From positions 235,004 through 299,003 of the forward strand of contig CAYPHY010000001.1 of NCBI GenBank assembly GCA_964410625.1: 64,000 bases of DNA, in the 5' to 3' direction. Position 1 is the stretch's first letter; every line of letters begins with the position of its first letter. This document shows, piece after piece, positions 40,898 to 49,711 of the stretch. The notes below the pieces were generated by a model, which saw only the letters and a list, made by a program, of their open reading frames with translations, did not search any database and had not been told where the DNA came from. A program made the translations under genes and the position numbers. Source of the stretch: CAYPHY01 sp964410625. Lineage in GTDB: Bacteria; Chloroflexota; Anaerolineae; Promineifilales; Promineifilaceae.

Positions 40898-41614
40898 TCA
40901 GCTTCTCCCATACACCGGCACGGCCGCGCCGGTTACATCACGGGCTAGATCAGAGGCGAGGAAGAGGATGACATTGGCCATAGACTCCGGCTTGACCCAG
41001 CGGTCAAAATCGGCATCGGGCCGGCTGGCACGGTTGCGTGGGGTGTCAATCGTGCCGGGGAGGATGCAGTTGGCGGTGATGTTGTGGTCTTTTAGCTCTT
41101 CGGCCATCGCTTCAGTCAGGCGGATGACGGCCATTTTGGAGGCGGTATATGGCCCGGAGTTGGCTGCGCCGGATAGGGCAGCACGAGCGGCGACACTGAT
41201 GATCCGGCCGCGCTGTCGTTCCAGCAAGTGCGGGATGACCGCCCGGCTGGTTAGAAAGACGCTGCGGGCGTTGAGGTTCATCAGAAAATCCCATGTCTCT
41301 AGTGATGTTTCATGCAAGGGCTGATCACCGGCAAAGCCACCGGCGATATTGACCAGTATATCAATGCGGCCGAAGTGCTCCACCGTCCGCTGCACCATCT
41401 CTGTTATGGACGCTTCGCTGGTCAGGTCGGCCGTCACATAGAGGGCGTTGGCCCCTTCGGGAATGGATTCGCCAAAGAGCTTTTCGGCCGTCTCCCGTTT
41501 ACGATCAACGATCACGACACAGCCGCCCGCCTGATGGAAGGCATGAGTGACGGCACGGCCGAGCGCCCCCGCCGCCCCAGTAATCACCACCACTTGCTCG
41601 CTGAAATCAAACAT
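40898..41614 (-). CDS. Short-chain dehydrogenase/reductase
   Basis: The 238-aa protein is a classical SDR. It has the cofactor loop VITGAAGALGRAV (about 10-22), the NIAGG strand end, and the catalytic Ser...Tyr-x-x-x-Lys in SGAANSGPYTASKMAVI. NAD or NADP preference may be read from VIVDRKR, where an Asp after the second strand favours NAD. The ATG at 41614 (MFDFSEQVVVITG) has AGAGGGACTC upstream; the longer frame reads tandem repeat DNA. The substrate is unknown. Confidence 0.9.
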   Translation of the reverse strand: MFDFSEQVVVITGAAGALGRAVTHAFHQAGGCVVIVDRKRETAEKLFGESIPEGANALYVTADLTSEASITEMVQRTVEHFGRIDILVNIAGGFAGDQPLHETSLETWDFLMNLNARSVFLTSRAVIPHLLERQRGRIISVAARAALSGAANSGPYTASKMAVIRLTEAMAEELKDHNITANCILPGTIDTPRNRASRPDADFDRWVKPESMANVILFLASDLARDVTGAAVPVYGRS

Positions 41615-41629
41615 GAGTCCCTCTTCTAA

Positions 41630-41690
41630 ATAGTGGCTAGTGAATAGTGACGAGTGGATAGTTAGAGTGCTAGCCACTCGCCACATGCCA
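41630..41690. repeat. Family F repeat (AGTGGCTAGTGAATAGTGACG)
   Basis: AGTGG/GAGTGG units like those at 27624 and 61074 precede a heptamer tandem array. Confidence 0.65.
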
Positions 41691-41742
41691 CATGCCACAT
41701 GCCACATGCCACATGCCACTTGCTACTTGCTACTTGCCACTA
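41689..41742. repeat. Heptamer tandem repeat (GCCACAT)n then (GCTACTT)n
   Basis: About five to six copies of GCCACAT run directly into GCCACTT/GCTACTT/GCTACTT/GCCACTA. It lies in the divergent gap between the SDR and Lon-like genes. Confidence 0.85.
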
Positions 41743-41829
41743 CCTTAAAAGATGCTACCATGACCCGATCCCCATTTGCCACTGTCTTTTGTTGTCACTT
41801 GGGCCTAGCGGAAGTAAGATTTTAACCCT

Positions 41830-44253
41830 ATGTCTGTAAAGCCTTTAACTGCTGAAAATTTGCGCTTGATATGTGACCCGACTGGTTTTCCGTTTGAAAC
41901 GACCGCGGACATCACGCCCAGTACCTCGATTATCGGTCAGCCGCGCGGGACGCGGGCGATTGAGTTTGGGATTGGCATCAAAAGCCAGGGGTACAACATT
42001 TTTGTCATGGGTTCGCCGGGAACGGGCCGGACAACGGCCATTAAGCGTTTTCTGGAAGAAAACACGCGCCAGGAAGCGGTTCCTGATGATTGGCTCTATG
42101 TTTACAACTTTGTCTCTCCGCACCAGCCGCACGCGATTGGTCTACCGGCTGGACAGGGGGCGGTGTTGCGCGGCCGTATGAAGGAACTGGTCGCCAACCT
42201 GAAGCGGGATTTGCCCCAGGCCTTTGACACGGATAGTTACCGGCTGACGGTGAGTGGGATTGAAGAACAGTTAGAGCGCCAACGCCGCGAACTGGTCCAT
42301 GCCTTACGCAACCAGGCCCAGGAAGCAGGTTTTCTTTTAATTGAATCGCCGTCTGGCCTGACGGTGGCGCCGAGAGCAACAGGCCCAGATGTTGAGACGG
42401 CAACGACGAATGGTGAATTGGTGAAGGATCGGCCGATGAGCGCGGCCGAAGTTGATGCACTCGACAATGAAGAGCGCGACCGTTTGCAGGAGCGACAACG
42501 CGAATTGCAAGAAGAGCTGCAGCGTGTCGTGGGCAAGATGCGCCGGTTGGAAAACGAGACACGCGAACGGCTGAGCGATCTGGACCGCGATGTGGCTGAA
42601 GCAGCCATACGCCATCACTTTGAGGATCTCTTCGCCCACTACGAGGCGGGATCAGCGGTCAGAACCTATCTGGAAGCTGTCCACCAGGATGTGTTGGAAC
42701 GGTTGGATGATTTTGTGCCTGCTGATGAATCGCAAGAGGCGGCCGATCTCCGTCGCTACGAGGTGAATTTGCTGGTAGACAACAGCCAGACGCAGGGCGC
42801 GCCGGTGCTCACTCAATTGAACCCGACCTATGAGAACCTCTTTGGGCAGATGGAATATGAGATGAGTGGCAACTTGTTGAGTGCCCACTTCACCCATATT
42901 AAGCCCGGCGACCTGCACCAGGCCAATGGTGGCTACCTGGTGATGCACGCTATTGATCTGGCGCGACAACGGGAGACATGGGACGCGCTGAAGCGGGCGA
43001 TGAAGGCGCGAGAAATTCCGATCCAACCGGCGCGGCCGCATGATGGCCCGGTCCTGGCCCGTTCGCTGCGTCCGGAACCGATCCCGCTGACGGTGAAGAT
43101 CATCCTGCTCGGCAGCCATGACCTTTACTACGCGCTCTATGACCAGGACGAGGATTTCAACCTCTTTTTTAAGGTGCGGGCGGACTTTAGCGATACGATG
43201 CAGCGCGACGCCGAGCATGAGCAGGCGTATGCCCAGTTTGTTGCTCGCCGTTGCCGCGAGGAGCAGTTGTTGCCGTTTGACCGCTCGGCCGTTGCCAAAG
43301 TAATTGAGTATGGTTCGCGGCTGGCGGAACACCAGAAGAAGCTCAGCGCTCACTTCGGCGCGATTGCTGACTTGACCCGCGAGGCGAACTATTGGGCGGG
43401 GCAGAATGGACATGAGGTGGTGACGGCCGAGGACGTGCGCCAGGCATTGGCCGAACGAAGGAGCCGCGCCAACCAGCTCGCCGAAGAGTACCAGGAAGAG
43501 GTGTTGGAAGGGACGTTGTTTATCGCCACCGAGGGGCATGTGGTCGGGCAGGTCAATGGGCTTTCCGTTCAGGAGATCGGTGACTACAGCTTTGGACGAC
43601 CGGGGCGGATCACCGCGCGGACGTTTGTTGGCGATGGCGGCGTGATCCACATTGAGCGCGAGACTGCCATGTCTGGCCCCATCCACGAGAAAGGGGTGCT
43701 CACGCTCAACGCCTATCTTGGGGGGACCTACGCCGAACACCAGCCGCTTTCGCTCAGCGCCAGCATCACCTTTGAGCAAAATTACAGCGGCATTGAAGGG
43801 GACAGCGCCGCCTCCACTGAGCTGTATGCGCTACTTTCCAGCCTCAGCGGCAAGCCGATCAACCAGGGCATCAGCGTCACCGGCTCGGTCAACCAACGGG
43901 GTGAGATTCAGCCGATTGGCGGCATCAACGAGAAGATCGAAGGCTTCTTTGAAGTGTGCCGGGCGCGGGGGCTGACTGGCGAACAAGGGGTGATCATCCC
44001 TGCCAGCAATGTGGTCAACCTGATGTTGAACGAGGATGTTGTTGAGGCCGTCTGTGCCGGAAAGTTCCATATCTGGCCGGTGAAGACGATTGATGAGGGG
44101 ATTGAGTTATTGATGGGTATCCCGGCCGGGACGCGTAACTCGAAGGGCAACTTCCGCGCGGGAACTTTGCATCACGCCGTGCAGAAGCGATTGCGCGAAC
44201 TGGCGATGGAGCTAAAGTCATTTGGGGATGAAAAAGATAGTTCAGAATCCTAG
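41830..44253 (+). CDS. LonB-like ATP-dependent protease (AAA_32 / Lon C-terminal)
   Basis: The 807-aa protein is a Lon-related peptidase lacking the Lon N-terminal domain. The P-loop GSPGTGRT (61-68) has Arg where Lys is usual. A coiled-coil insert fills about 195-260. The C-terminal Lon protease domain has the catalytic Ser659 in EGDSAAS and Lys702 in GGINEKIEGF. It probably unfolds and degrades cytoplasmic proteins. No membrane segment is predicted, unlike archaeal LonB. A divergent SDR gene precedes it. Confidence 0.9.
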   Translation: MSVKPLTAENLRLICDPTGFPFETTADITPSTSIIGQPRGTRAIEFGIGIKSQGYNIFVMGSPGTGRTTAIKRFLEENTRQEAVPDDWLYVYNFVSPHQPHAIGLPAGQGAVLRGRMKELVANLKRDLPQAFDTDSYRLTVSGIEEQLERQRRELVHALRNQAQEAGFLLIESPSGLTVAPRATGPDVETATTNGELVKDRPMSAAEVDALDNEERDRLQERQRELQEELQRVVGKMRRLENETRERLSDLDRDVAEAAIRHHFEDLFAHYEAGSAVRTYLEAVHQDVLERLDDFVPADESQEAADLRRYEVNLLVDNSQTQGAPVLTQLNPTYENLFGQMEYEMSGNLLSAHFTHIKPGDLHQANGGYLVMHAIDLARQRETWDALKRAMKAREIPIQPARPHDGPVLARSLRPEPIPLTVKIILLGSHDLYYALYDQDEDFNLFFKVRADFSDTMQRDAEHEQAYAQFVARRCREEQLLPFDRSAVAKVIEYGSRLAEHQKKLSAHFGAIADLTREANYWAGQNGHEVVTAEDVRQALAERRSRANQLAEEYQEEVLEGTLFIATEGHVVGQVNGLSVQEIGDYSFGRPGRITARTFVGDGGVIHIERETAMSGPIHEKGVLTLNAYLGGTYAEHQPLSLSASITFEQNYSGIEGDSAASTELYALLSSLSGKPINQGISVTGSVNQRGEIQPIGGINEKIEGFFEVCRARGLTGEQGVIIPASNVVNLMLNEDVVEAVCAGKFHIWPVKTIDEGIELLMGIPAGTRNSKGNFRAGTLHHAVQKRLRELAMELKSFGDEKDSSES

Positions 44254-44275
44254 ATAACCTCAGTTCCAACTACTT

Positions 44276-44312
44276 TTTAGCAACGAATTAACACGAATTG
44301 TCGCGAATGATG
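44276..44312. repeat. Family A variant (AGCAACGAATTAACACGAATT)
   Basis: TTTTTAGCAACGAATTAACA and ACGAATTGTCGCGAAT match the variant at 6676. Confidence 0.7.
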
Positions 44313-44349
44313 GGTTGATGGGTCGGATTTCCAGTTAATTCGCGCAGCA

Positions 44350-44403
44350 ATCTTTGCGCCGAAAATTTGCGCCGCAAAGTTTGCGCCGCAAAATTTGCGC
44401 CAA
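44350..44403. repeat. TTTGCGCCGCAAA short tandem array
   Basis: Four TTTGCGCC units are spaced 15-16 bases apart (AATCTTTGCGCCG, AATTTGCGCCGC, AGTTTGCGCCGC, AATTTGCGCC). Each unit TTTGCGCCGCAAA is nearly palindromic. It lies in the gap between two convergent genes. Confidence 0.8.
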
Positions 44404-44422
44404 TTCGTCGCAATTCCGAAAT

Positions 44423-44950
44423 TCAGGTCAAATAGGCGGCCGCTCGTAACACCGCCACGACGCTCTTCGCATCCTGCAAACGGCCGTCCATCGCCATTGC
44501 CGCCAGTTCCGGCAAGGCGACTGCCTCTACTGTTATCTCTTCATCCTCGTCGGCCGGCAGCGGATCGGCTGTCAATCCCTTTGCCAGGAAGATCGCCATC
44601 TCTTCGTCGGTAATCCCCGGCGCGGGCCAGACATGGCCGAGTGGGATGAATTCGGCCGCGCGATAACCCGTCTCCTCGCGCAACTCGCGCTGGGCGCAAT
44701 CCAGCCAGGGTTCGTTCCACTCCCGAGTACCGGCGGGTAACTCTAAGATGTGTTGTTGCAACGTAAAGCGGTATTGGCGCAAGGCAAGGATGTGGGGTTC
44801 TCCCTCTTTTCCCTGGAGGGGGACGAGGACAACGGAGCCGGGATGCTCAACGGCCGCACGCTCGATGGTGCGGCCGTTTGGTAACTGCACCGTGTCCACC
44901 CGCAGACGCCAGTTCTTTTCCCAAATGATGCGGCTGTGGAGGGGTAACAT
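44423..44950 (-). CDS. Nudix hydrolase, ADP-ribose pyrophosphatase-like
   Basis: The 175-aa protein has a Nudix box GTREWNEPWLDCAQRELREE with TGY following, and a preceding ILALRQYRFTLQQHILELPAG as in ADP-ribose pyrophosphatases. The N-terminal strand domain (WRLRVDTVQLPNGR) matches that subgroup, which cleaves ADP-ribose to AMP and ribose 5-phosphate. The start lies against a family E repeat; no clear ribosome site is seen. Confidence 0.85.
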   Translation of the reverse strand: MLPLHSRIIWEKNWRLRVDTVQLPNGRTIERAAVEHPGSVVLVPLQGKEGEPHILALRQYRFTLQQHILELPAGTREWNEPWLDCAQRELREETGYRAAEFIPLGHVWPAPGITDEEMAIFLAKGLTADPLPADEDEEITVEAVALPELAAMAMDGRLQDAKSVVAVLRAAAYLT

Positions 44951-44951
44951 A

Positions 44952-45044
44952 CAAGAGATTGGGAGACTGAGAGACTGAGAGATTGGGAGACTAGGAGGCT
45001 GGTCGGTTATAGTCTCCCAATCTCCTAATCTCTCAGTCTCTTCT
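44952..45044. repeat. Family E inverted pair (long hairpin)
   Basis: GAGATTGGGAGACTGAGAGA and further units (44955-44998) pair with AGTCTCCCAATCTCCTAATC and TCAGTCTC (45010-45041). The stem could exceed 30 bp. Confidence 0.85.
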
Positions 45045-45045
45045 G

Positions 45046-45582
45046 CTAGCAGTTTGCCGGAATGCGGATCACCTGACCAACGTCAATACGTGCCGGGTCG
45101 GCGATACCGTTGTATTGCGCCAATGTTTGGTATGGGCAGCCATAGCGGAGGCCGATGCGGAACAGGTTCTCACCGCGCTGCACCACATGGGTTTGTTCGC
45201 CGCCTGTGGCGGGTGGCGGTTCTGGGGCTGGTTGGGTAGCTTCCGGCGCGATCGTCGGTTGTTGTTCGGCGGGAATTGTCGCGGTCGCGGCCGGATCAAC
45301 GACCGGAGGCGCTTCTGTAGTCGGCTGCGTGGGGTCGCCTCCTTCCGGCGGCACCACCTCCAGCGTCGGTGCGACCTCTTCGCCCGGCAGTGTGGCTGGG
45401 GGAAGGGTGGCGGCCGGTAGGGTGGGATCGATCACGGGGGCGGCCGTCGTCGGGGTGGGGCTGCCGGGAACCGGCCGCACGCAAGAGACGAGGAAAAAGG
45501 CAACAATCAGCAAAAGTGCCAACAAAACAGGGGGCGTATGGGCGTATTGTTCACGTTTGTGTTTCACGTGGGTGCGTTTCAC
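45046..45582 (-). CDS. LysM lipoprotein with Pro/Thr linker
   Basis: The 178-aa protein has a basic start, a hydrophobic segment and lipobox FLVSC (Cys34). A Pro/Thr/Ala-rich spacer runs from about 36 to 130. One LysM domain follows (HVVQRGENLFRIGLRYGCPYQTL...IDVGQVIRIP). It likely tethers the membrane to peptidoglycan or another glycan. Divergent from the fasciclin gene. Confidence 0.85.
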   Translation of the reverse strand: MKRTHVKHKREQYAHTPPVLLALLLIVAFFLVSCVRPVPGSPTPTTAAPVIDPTLPAATLPPATLPGEEVAPTLEVVPPEGGDPTQPTTEAPPVVDPAATATIPAEQQPTIAPEATQPAPEPPPATGGEQTHVVQRGENLFRIGLRYGCPYQTLAQYNGIADPARIDVGQVIRIPANC

Positions 45583-45845
45583 GGCATCCTCCTTATAAAA
45601 GTTGCTTTAATTAGGATGAAGTGCTTTGAAGGGTACATCCTTGTTGTTTCTGGTAAACATAAAGTAGTCTAGCATATGTCAATCTCTGTAGCAAGTACAA
45701 CAGCGGATAAAGAAATTAACGGATGGCAATCAATGTGGGTGTTTTGATTCGCCCGCTATTGTTTTTGTAAAGAAAGTGATTTTGTTACAAAATAGGTTAA
45801 TTCTGATTGGATAGTTCGTGTGCGAGATTATTCGAAGGAGATGAG

Positions 45846-46889
45846 ATGCAAGCTCAGCAACCCCGCTATTTTTTTGAACGATTGATTTTTGTGCTTCGCA
45901 CGCTATTGGTGATGAGTCTGGTTTTTCTGCTTGCCGCCTGTGGTGCACCAGCCGCTGATGAACAGCCGGAGGATATTGTGGTGGTCCCCACGGCCGCTCC
46001 CCCGGCGGCGACCATCGCCGAACAGTTGGCGGCCGATGAAGATTTTGCCCTGTTCATGACCGGGATTAACGCGGCCGGGCTGGCCGGAAATTTGCAGGAT
46101 GGAGGCCCGTTCACCCTTTTTGTTCCGACGAATGAGACCTTTGGCCTTGTCCGTGTTGCCCCCACGCAGTTCGACCCGGAGAGCCTGCAACAAATTATGC
46201 GCCATCATCTGGTCGGCCGCTTGTTGAGCGAAGACGAGCTGGCAGCGGCCGATAGCGTTGAGACGTTAGCCGGTGCTGCGCTTAGCGTGACCAGCGATGA
46301 TGGAACGCTGATGCTTGACTACGCCGCTATCAGCGGAGACCCCATTCTCGCCGCAAACGGCATTATTTACCCGATAGATGCGCTGCTGTTGCCGCCGGAG
46401 ACGGGCACGGAAAAAAGCCTGTGGGGTGCGCTGTTGGCAGACGGCCGCTTCCAGGAGTTGGTTGACCGGATGGGGGGCACGGATGCGATGTACCAGTTAC
46501 GCTTCAGCCAGGAACCCGACGCCTTTCTCGCCCCCACCGACGAGGCCTTTCAAAATATACCGGATGAGGTGCAATCGCTGCTGGACAGTCTGGGTGGAGA
46601 TAGGGGCGGCCATTATAACGATCTCTTTTTCTACCACATAATGATGCCCAATGGCTGGCCGTTGGAGCAGCCGTTGGCGGCGGCCGATATCGCCGACCTG
46701 GATGTCATTCAGACGGGCCTCATGCAAGGTAATTTTGGCGGCCCCTTTGAAGTGACGGTGAGTGGTGAAGCGGACAACCTCCAGATCAACGAAGGGCAAC
46801 TATTGGAAACTGACATCCCCGCCGCAAACGGGATGATCCATGTCATTGATACGGTGTTGATTCCGCCGACATTGATTGAGGGAGGATGA
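45846..46889 (+). CDS. Lipoprotein with two fasciclin (FAS1) domains
   Basis: The 347-aa protein starts MQAQQPRYFFERL and has lipobox FLLAAC (Cys about 34). Two FAS1 domains follow: about 55-185 (GPFTLFVPTNETFGLV; MRHHLVGRLL; GIIYPIDALLLPP) and about 195-340 (DAFLAPTDEAFQNIP; HIMMPNG; GMIHVIDTVLIPP). FAS1 domains mediate cell adhesion, and filamentous Chloroflexota carry many. The ATG at 45846 follows GAAGGAG at 5 bases. Confidence 0.9.
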   Translation: MQAQQPRYFFERLIFVLRTLLVMSLVFLLAACGAPAADEQPEDIVVVPTAAPPAATIAEQLAADEDFALFMTGINAAGLAGNLQDGGPFTLFVPTNETFGLVRVAPTQFDPESLQQIMRHHLVGRLLSEDELAAADSVETLAGAALSVTSDDGTLMLDYAAISGDPILAANGIIYPIDALLLPPETGTEKSLWGALLADGRFQELVDRMGGTDAMYQLRFSQEPDAFLAPTDEAFQNIPDEVQSLLDSLGGDRGGHYNDLFFYHIMMPNGWPLEQPLAAADIADLDVIQTGLMQGNFGGPFEVTVSGEADNLQINEGQLLETDIPAANGMIHVIDTVLIPPTLIEGG

Positions 46890-46904
46890 CAACAGCGGAT
46901 GGGG

Positions 46905-47867
46905 CTAATTCTTCGCGCTCAGGTCTTCTATGCCGCCAACGTCGCTGAAGACGGGCTTCCAGGTTAGCTTATCTAGCTCGGCGGCATAGACATCCCCCTT
47001 GGCCATAACGGCATAGAGGGTTTGCCCAACCTGGACGAACCGCTCGACCATGTTGTAATTCCAGGGGCCGGCGATGGGTTGCCAGCTTCGGCCGCCGTCG
47101 GTCGTCTCTTCAATTCGTCCCTGATCTCCATCCGGCCCTTCTGAGGGGCCGAGGATCATGTGGTTCGCGTCGGCCGGATCGAGCCAGACGGCGCGGACGT
47201 AGCAATCGCCATATAGCGGCTCCCAGGTCGCGCCACCATCGGCCGAGCCATAGAAGCCGCCGCCGGTGGGGGCCAGCACGCGATCTGCATCGCCGGGGTG
47301 GACTTCGATGGAGTGGACATCGGGATGGACATGGTCGGGGGCGGGAACGCCGAAGCGGGGGCGGCCGTCGCTGCCGGGAGCCAAAGCCCAGCTTTCGCCC
47401 CCATCGTCAGAACGCAAGGCCGCGCCTACTTCAACGGCCGCATAGACCCGCTGTCCGTGGAAAGCAAAGCCGCGCACACAGCCAGCGCGGGGGGAATAGG
47501 GCAGCCACCAGCCGAATTGCTCGCGCAAGGCTGAGACTTCGGGGCGTTCTTCCCATTGCTCGCCGCCATCGCGGGAAACAAAAAGTGCGGCTGGTTCGGT
47601 CCCGGCAAATTCCCGGTCTGAGATGTCGGGGTGATAGGCCATCCAGCGCACATGACGGTGGACCAGGCCATTGCTGGCGTCGTTCCAGGTGCGGCCGTTG
47701 TCGGCTGAACGGTAGATACCATCGGTAGTCCCGGCGAGGATGATCCCTTCGCGGGCGATGAGTGTCGTCACATGCCGGTCTTCCAGCGAACGGCCGGCGA
47801 TCTGCCACTGCCCATTCTCGCCCTGAACCGTTACCACTCCCTTGTTGGTTGCAAGATAAAGTTCCAT
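46905..47867 (-). CDS. Asp-box (BNR) beta-propeller protein
   Basis: The 320-aa protein contains at least five Asp-box motifs: ADNGRTWNDA, RDGGEQWEER, DDGGESWALA, ADGGATWEPL and TDGGRSWQPI. These mark sialidase-like or photosynthesis-stability-factor-like propellers. No signal peptide or sialidase catalytic residues are seen, so enzymatic activity is doubtful. It may be a cytoplasmic binding protein. The start is the ATG at 47867 (MELYLATNKGV), without an obvious ribosome site. Confidence 0.8.
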   Translation of the reverse strand: MELYLATNKGVVTVQGENGQWQIAGRSLEDRHVTTLIAREGIILAGTTDGIYRSADNGRTWNDASNGLVHRHVRWMAYHPDISDREFAGTEPAALFVSRDGGEQWEERPEVSALREQFGWWLPYSPRAGCVRGFAFHGQRVYAAVEVGAALRSDDGGESWALAPGSDGRPRFGVPAPDHVHPDVHSIEVHPGDADRVLAPTGGGFYGSADGGATWEPLYGDCYVRAVWLDPADANHMILGPSEGPDGDQGRIEETTDGGRSWQPIAGPWNYNMVERFVQVGQTLYAVMAKGDVYAAELDKLTWKPVFSDVGGIEDLSAKN

Positions 47868-47913
47868 GCAGTTATTAAAGCACAACGCTCCCTACTTTTG
47901 ACCAGTTTCAGGG

Positions 47914-48426
47914 CTACCCACTTGCTCTGCGACGATACCAGACAATGATAAAAGGAATCACGAGGGCAACGGCCGCCAGCGCAAGCAGCCAACGAATAGC
48001 ATTGGCCCCGCTAAAAAGTTGCCTGAGTGGTGAAACGACGCTGCTATTCCGGCCAATGGTGAAGGCATAGCTGCCGCTGATTTCGTGGCCGTCCTGGGAA
48101 ACGGCCGACCATTGCACCGTGTATGTCCCTGGTTCCAATGGCGGCAAAGGTGTGTAAACTTCTTCGGGGCGGTTGGCGTTTAATTGGGGGACCAGCCCTG
48201 GAACCGGCTCGAACCCCTCACCAAGCACCAGAATAGTGCTCTGTGCGGCCACCGGCTCGTTGAAGGTAAGCCGGACTTCGACGGGCGCGTCGGCCAGTTG
48301 CGCCCCTGGCTCCGGCCGCGCCGTTACCAACTCCGCATGGGCAAACACAAGACCCGGAAGAGCAAACATCAAAAGAAAAATCAGCGTCAGTCCGCGCTTC
48401 ATCAGCAGCATTCGTATAATGCCCAT
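47914..48426 (-). CDS. CopC-domain copper-binding membrane protein
   Basis: The 170-aa protein has a signal peptide cleaved before HAELV, giving the N-terminal His that binds Cu(II) in CopC proteins. The domain (ARPEPGAQLADAPVEVRLTFNEPV ... TVQWSAVSQDGHEISGSYAFTIG) is complete. It ends in a transmembrane helix followed by YRRRASG, which anchors it outside the membrane. It follows the thioredoxin-like lipoprotein with 14 bp between, and the pair probably handles copper for an exported copper enzyme. Confidence 0.9.
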   Translation of the reverse strand: MGIIRMLLMKRGLTLIFLLMFALPGLVFAHAELVTARPEPGAQLADAPVEVRLTFNEPVAAQSTILVLGEGFEPVPGLVPQLNANRPEEVYTPLPPLEPGTYTVQWSAVSQDGHEISGSYAFTIGRNSSVVSPLRQLFSGANAIRWLLALAAVALVIPFIIVWYRRRASG

Positions 48427-48440
48427 CCGCGTAATCCTCT

Positions 48441-49301
48441 TTATAAAAGTGGCTCCAACGCCGTCTGTAGTTCGCGCGGCGAGAGCGGTCCGCTGAATTT
48501 GGCCGCCACACGGCCGTCGCCATCCAACACAAAAACCCACGGCTCACTGTCCAGCCCCCATTCCGCCATCTCTTTCACCGGCGTTAGCTCCTGAAAGTCC
48601 CCGTAGACTTCGATATGGATGAAGTTGGCCTCGTCACTAACCTCTTCCCGTACCGCCTCCACACTCTCTAAGACCGGGGCGCACCATTGCGTCTGGCAAA
48701 AGCCAGGGGTGACGAAGCCAACCACAGTTGGCTTGCCGGTCGTCACTGCCTCAGCCACCGTCATCTGGTATAGCGCGGGATCGGGGTCATTGCCGGAACT
48801 TAGTTTAAAGATGTCGGGTTCCGTTTCCAGCGTGCGGTTCTGGCTGGGTGGGGCGACGTCGCCGATGGCGGGAGAAAGTGTGGCCGAAAGCAGTTCAACC
48901 ACAAAGTTAGCGCGGCTGATATTGCCTTCAGCGTCGGTAATGTTGGCCACCACACCCCAAAAGCCGGGCGTATCGAGTTCGGGATAAAAGACCCAGTAGG
49001 GGATTTCGTAATCGCTGTAGCTGGTCGCTGGGCCGCTCCAGACGGCCGTCGCCTCCGTTGCGCTTAGCTCTTCATCGAGCGGCACAACATTCAGTTCCAC
49101 AGCTTGCACCCCGCTGGCGGCCTCCGCCCCATCAAAGAGGGCAAAGGAGACACGGGGACGGCCGACGGCGAAATCATCGCTGACCAGGACGACTTGCAAC
49201 GATGAGGCAGGCGGGGTAGGTTCGGCCCCGCCCGTTCCCCCGCCGCAAGCGGACAACAACAGGCAAATAACCAGGAAAGTAAACAGGGTATATCGCTTCA
49301 T
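48441..49301 (-). CDS. Lipoprotein with thioredoxin-like domain
   Basis: The 286-aa lipoprotein has lipobox LLLSAC (Cys about 19). Residues about 30-145 form an Ig-like beta region. A thioredoxin-like domain lies at about 150-286 with GFCQTQWCAPVLESVEAV. Its two Cys are spaced by four residues, unlike the CxxC of TlpA or CxxxC of Sco. It may bind metal or reduce Cys in copper-site maturation, consistent with the CopC neighbour. The ATG at 49301 is used; a GTG start at 49319 is possible. Confidence 0.8.
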   Translation of the reverse strand: MKRYTLFTFLVICLLLSACGGGTGGAEPTPPASSLQVVLVSDDFAVGRPRVSFALFDGAEAASGVQAVELNVVPLDEELSATEATAVWSGPATSYSDYEIPYWVFYPELDTPGFWGVVANITDAEGNISRANFVVELLSATLSPAIGDVAPPSQNRTLETEPDIFKLSSGNDPDPALYQMTVAEAVTTGKPTVVGFVTPGFCQTQWCAPVLESVEAVREEVSDEANFIHIEVYGDFQELTPVKEMAEWGLDSEPWVFVLDGDGRVAAKFSGPLSPRELQTALEPLL

Positions 49302-49534
49302 TTTCGTGAATTTTAGCACAAGTACGGCCGTTGTCCCCTAGCGAAGCGGCCGAGGCGCCCACATTCTCAATTGGGATTAATGGCGCGGCCGTCGGCCGTG
49401 CTATTCATGGCATTCGTGTCAAAGTGCGTAAGGCCTAAATAGTTAGAAATGCGTCAGAGTAGCGGCCGAGGCGCTTTCCAATTTGCCTTCCACCCCTTGA
49501 TTGGGTTAAAATAAATATGCTACATGCTACATAT

Positions 49535-49607
49535 GGCCCCGTAGCTCAATTGGCAGAGCAGGGCACTCTTAATGCTAAGGTTGCAAGTTCGAGTCTTGCC
49601 GGGGTCA
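49535..49607 (+). tRNA. tRNA-Lys (anticodon CTT)
   Basis: The 73-nt sequence folds as a cloverleaf: acceptor GGCCCCG/CGGGGTC, D-stem GCTC/GAGC, T-stem GCAAG/CTTGC with TTCGAGT loop. The anticodon loop CTCTTAA reads CTT, decoding AAG. The anticodon stem GGGCA/TGCTA has a G-A mismatch at 27-43 and a G-U at 28-42. The CCA end is not encoded (CTA follows the discriminator A). Confidence 0.93.
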
Positions 49608-49641
49608 CTAAAAGTTAAGCTATTTCTCTCTAATAGCCGTA

Positions 49642-49672
49642 AAAGAGGCCGTTTTGTACAGCCTCTTTTTCG
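49642..49672 (+). terminator. Rho-independent terminator after tRNA-Lys
   Basis: AAGAGGC and GCCTCTT form a stem around a GTTTTGTACA-type loop, followed by five T. Confidence 0.85.
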
Positions 49673-49711
49673 TTTATCTGGGACATGTGTGGGAGTTAAA
49701 AAGGGGGTAAA

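Noticed and set aside
41615..41719. N-terminal extension of the SDR gene (MACGMWHVACGMW...)
   Set aside because: It is a translation of the heptamer tandem array; the SDR cofactor loop lies right after the ATG at 41614.
41689..41742. CRISPR array
   Set aside because: Units are 7 bp, contiguous and without spacers; no cas genes in the window.
42652..43779. Long 375-aa frame antisense to the Lon-like gene
   Set aside because: It lies fully inside a well-supported protease gene with catalytic motifs; the frame is open only because of GC-rich codon use. No recognisable domain.
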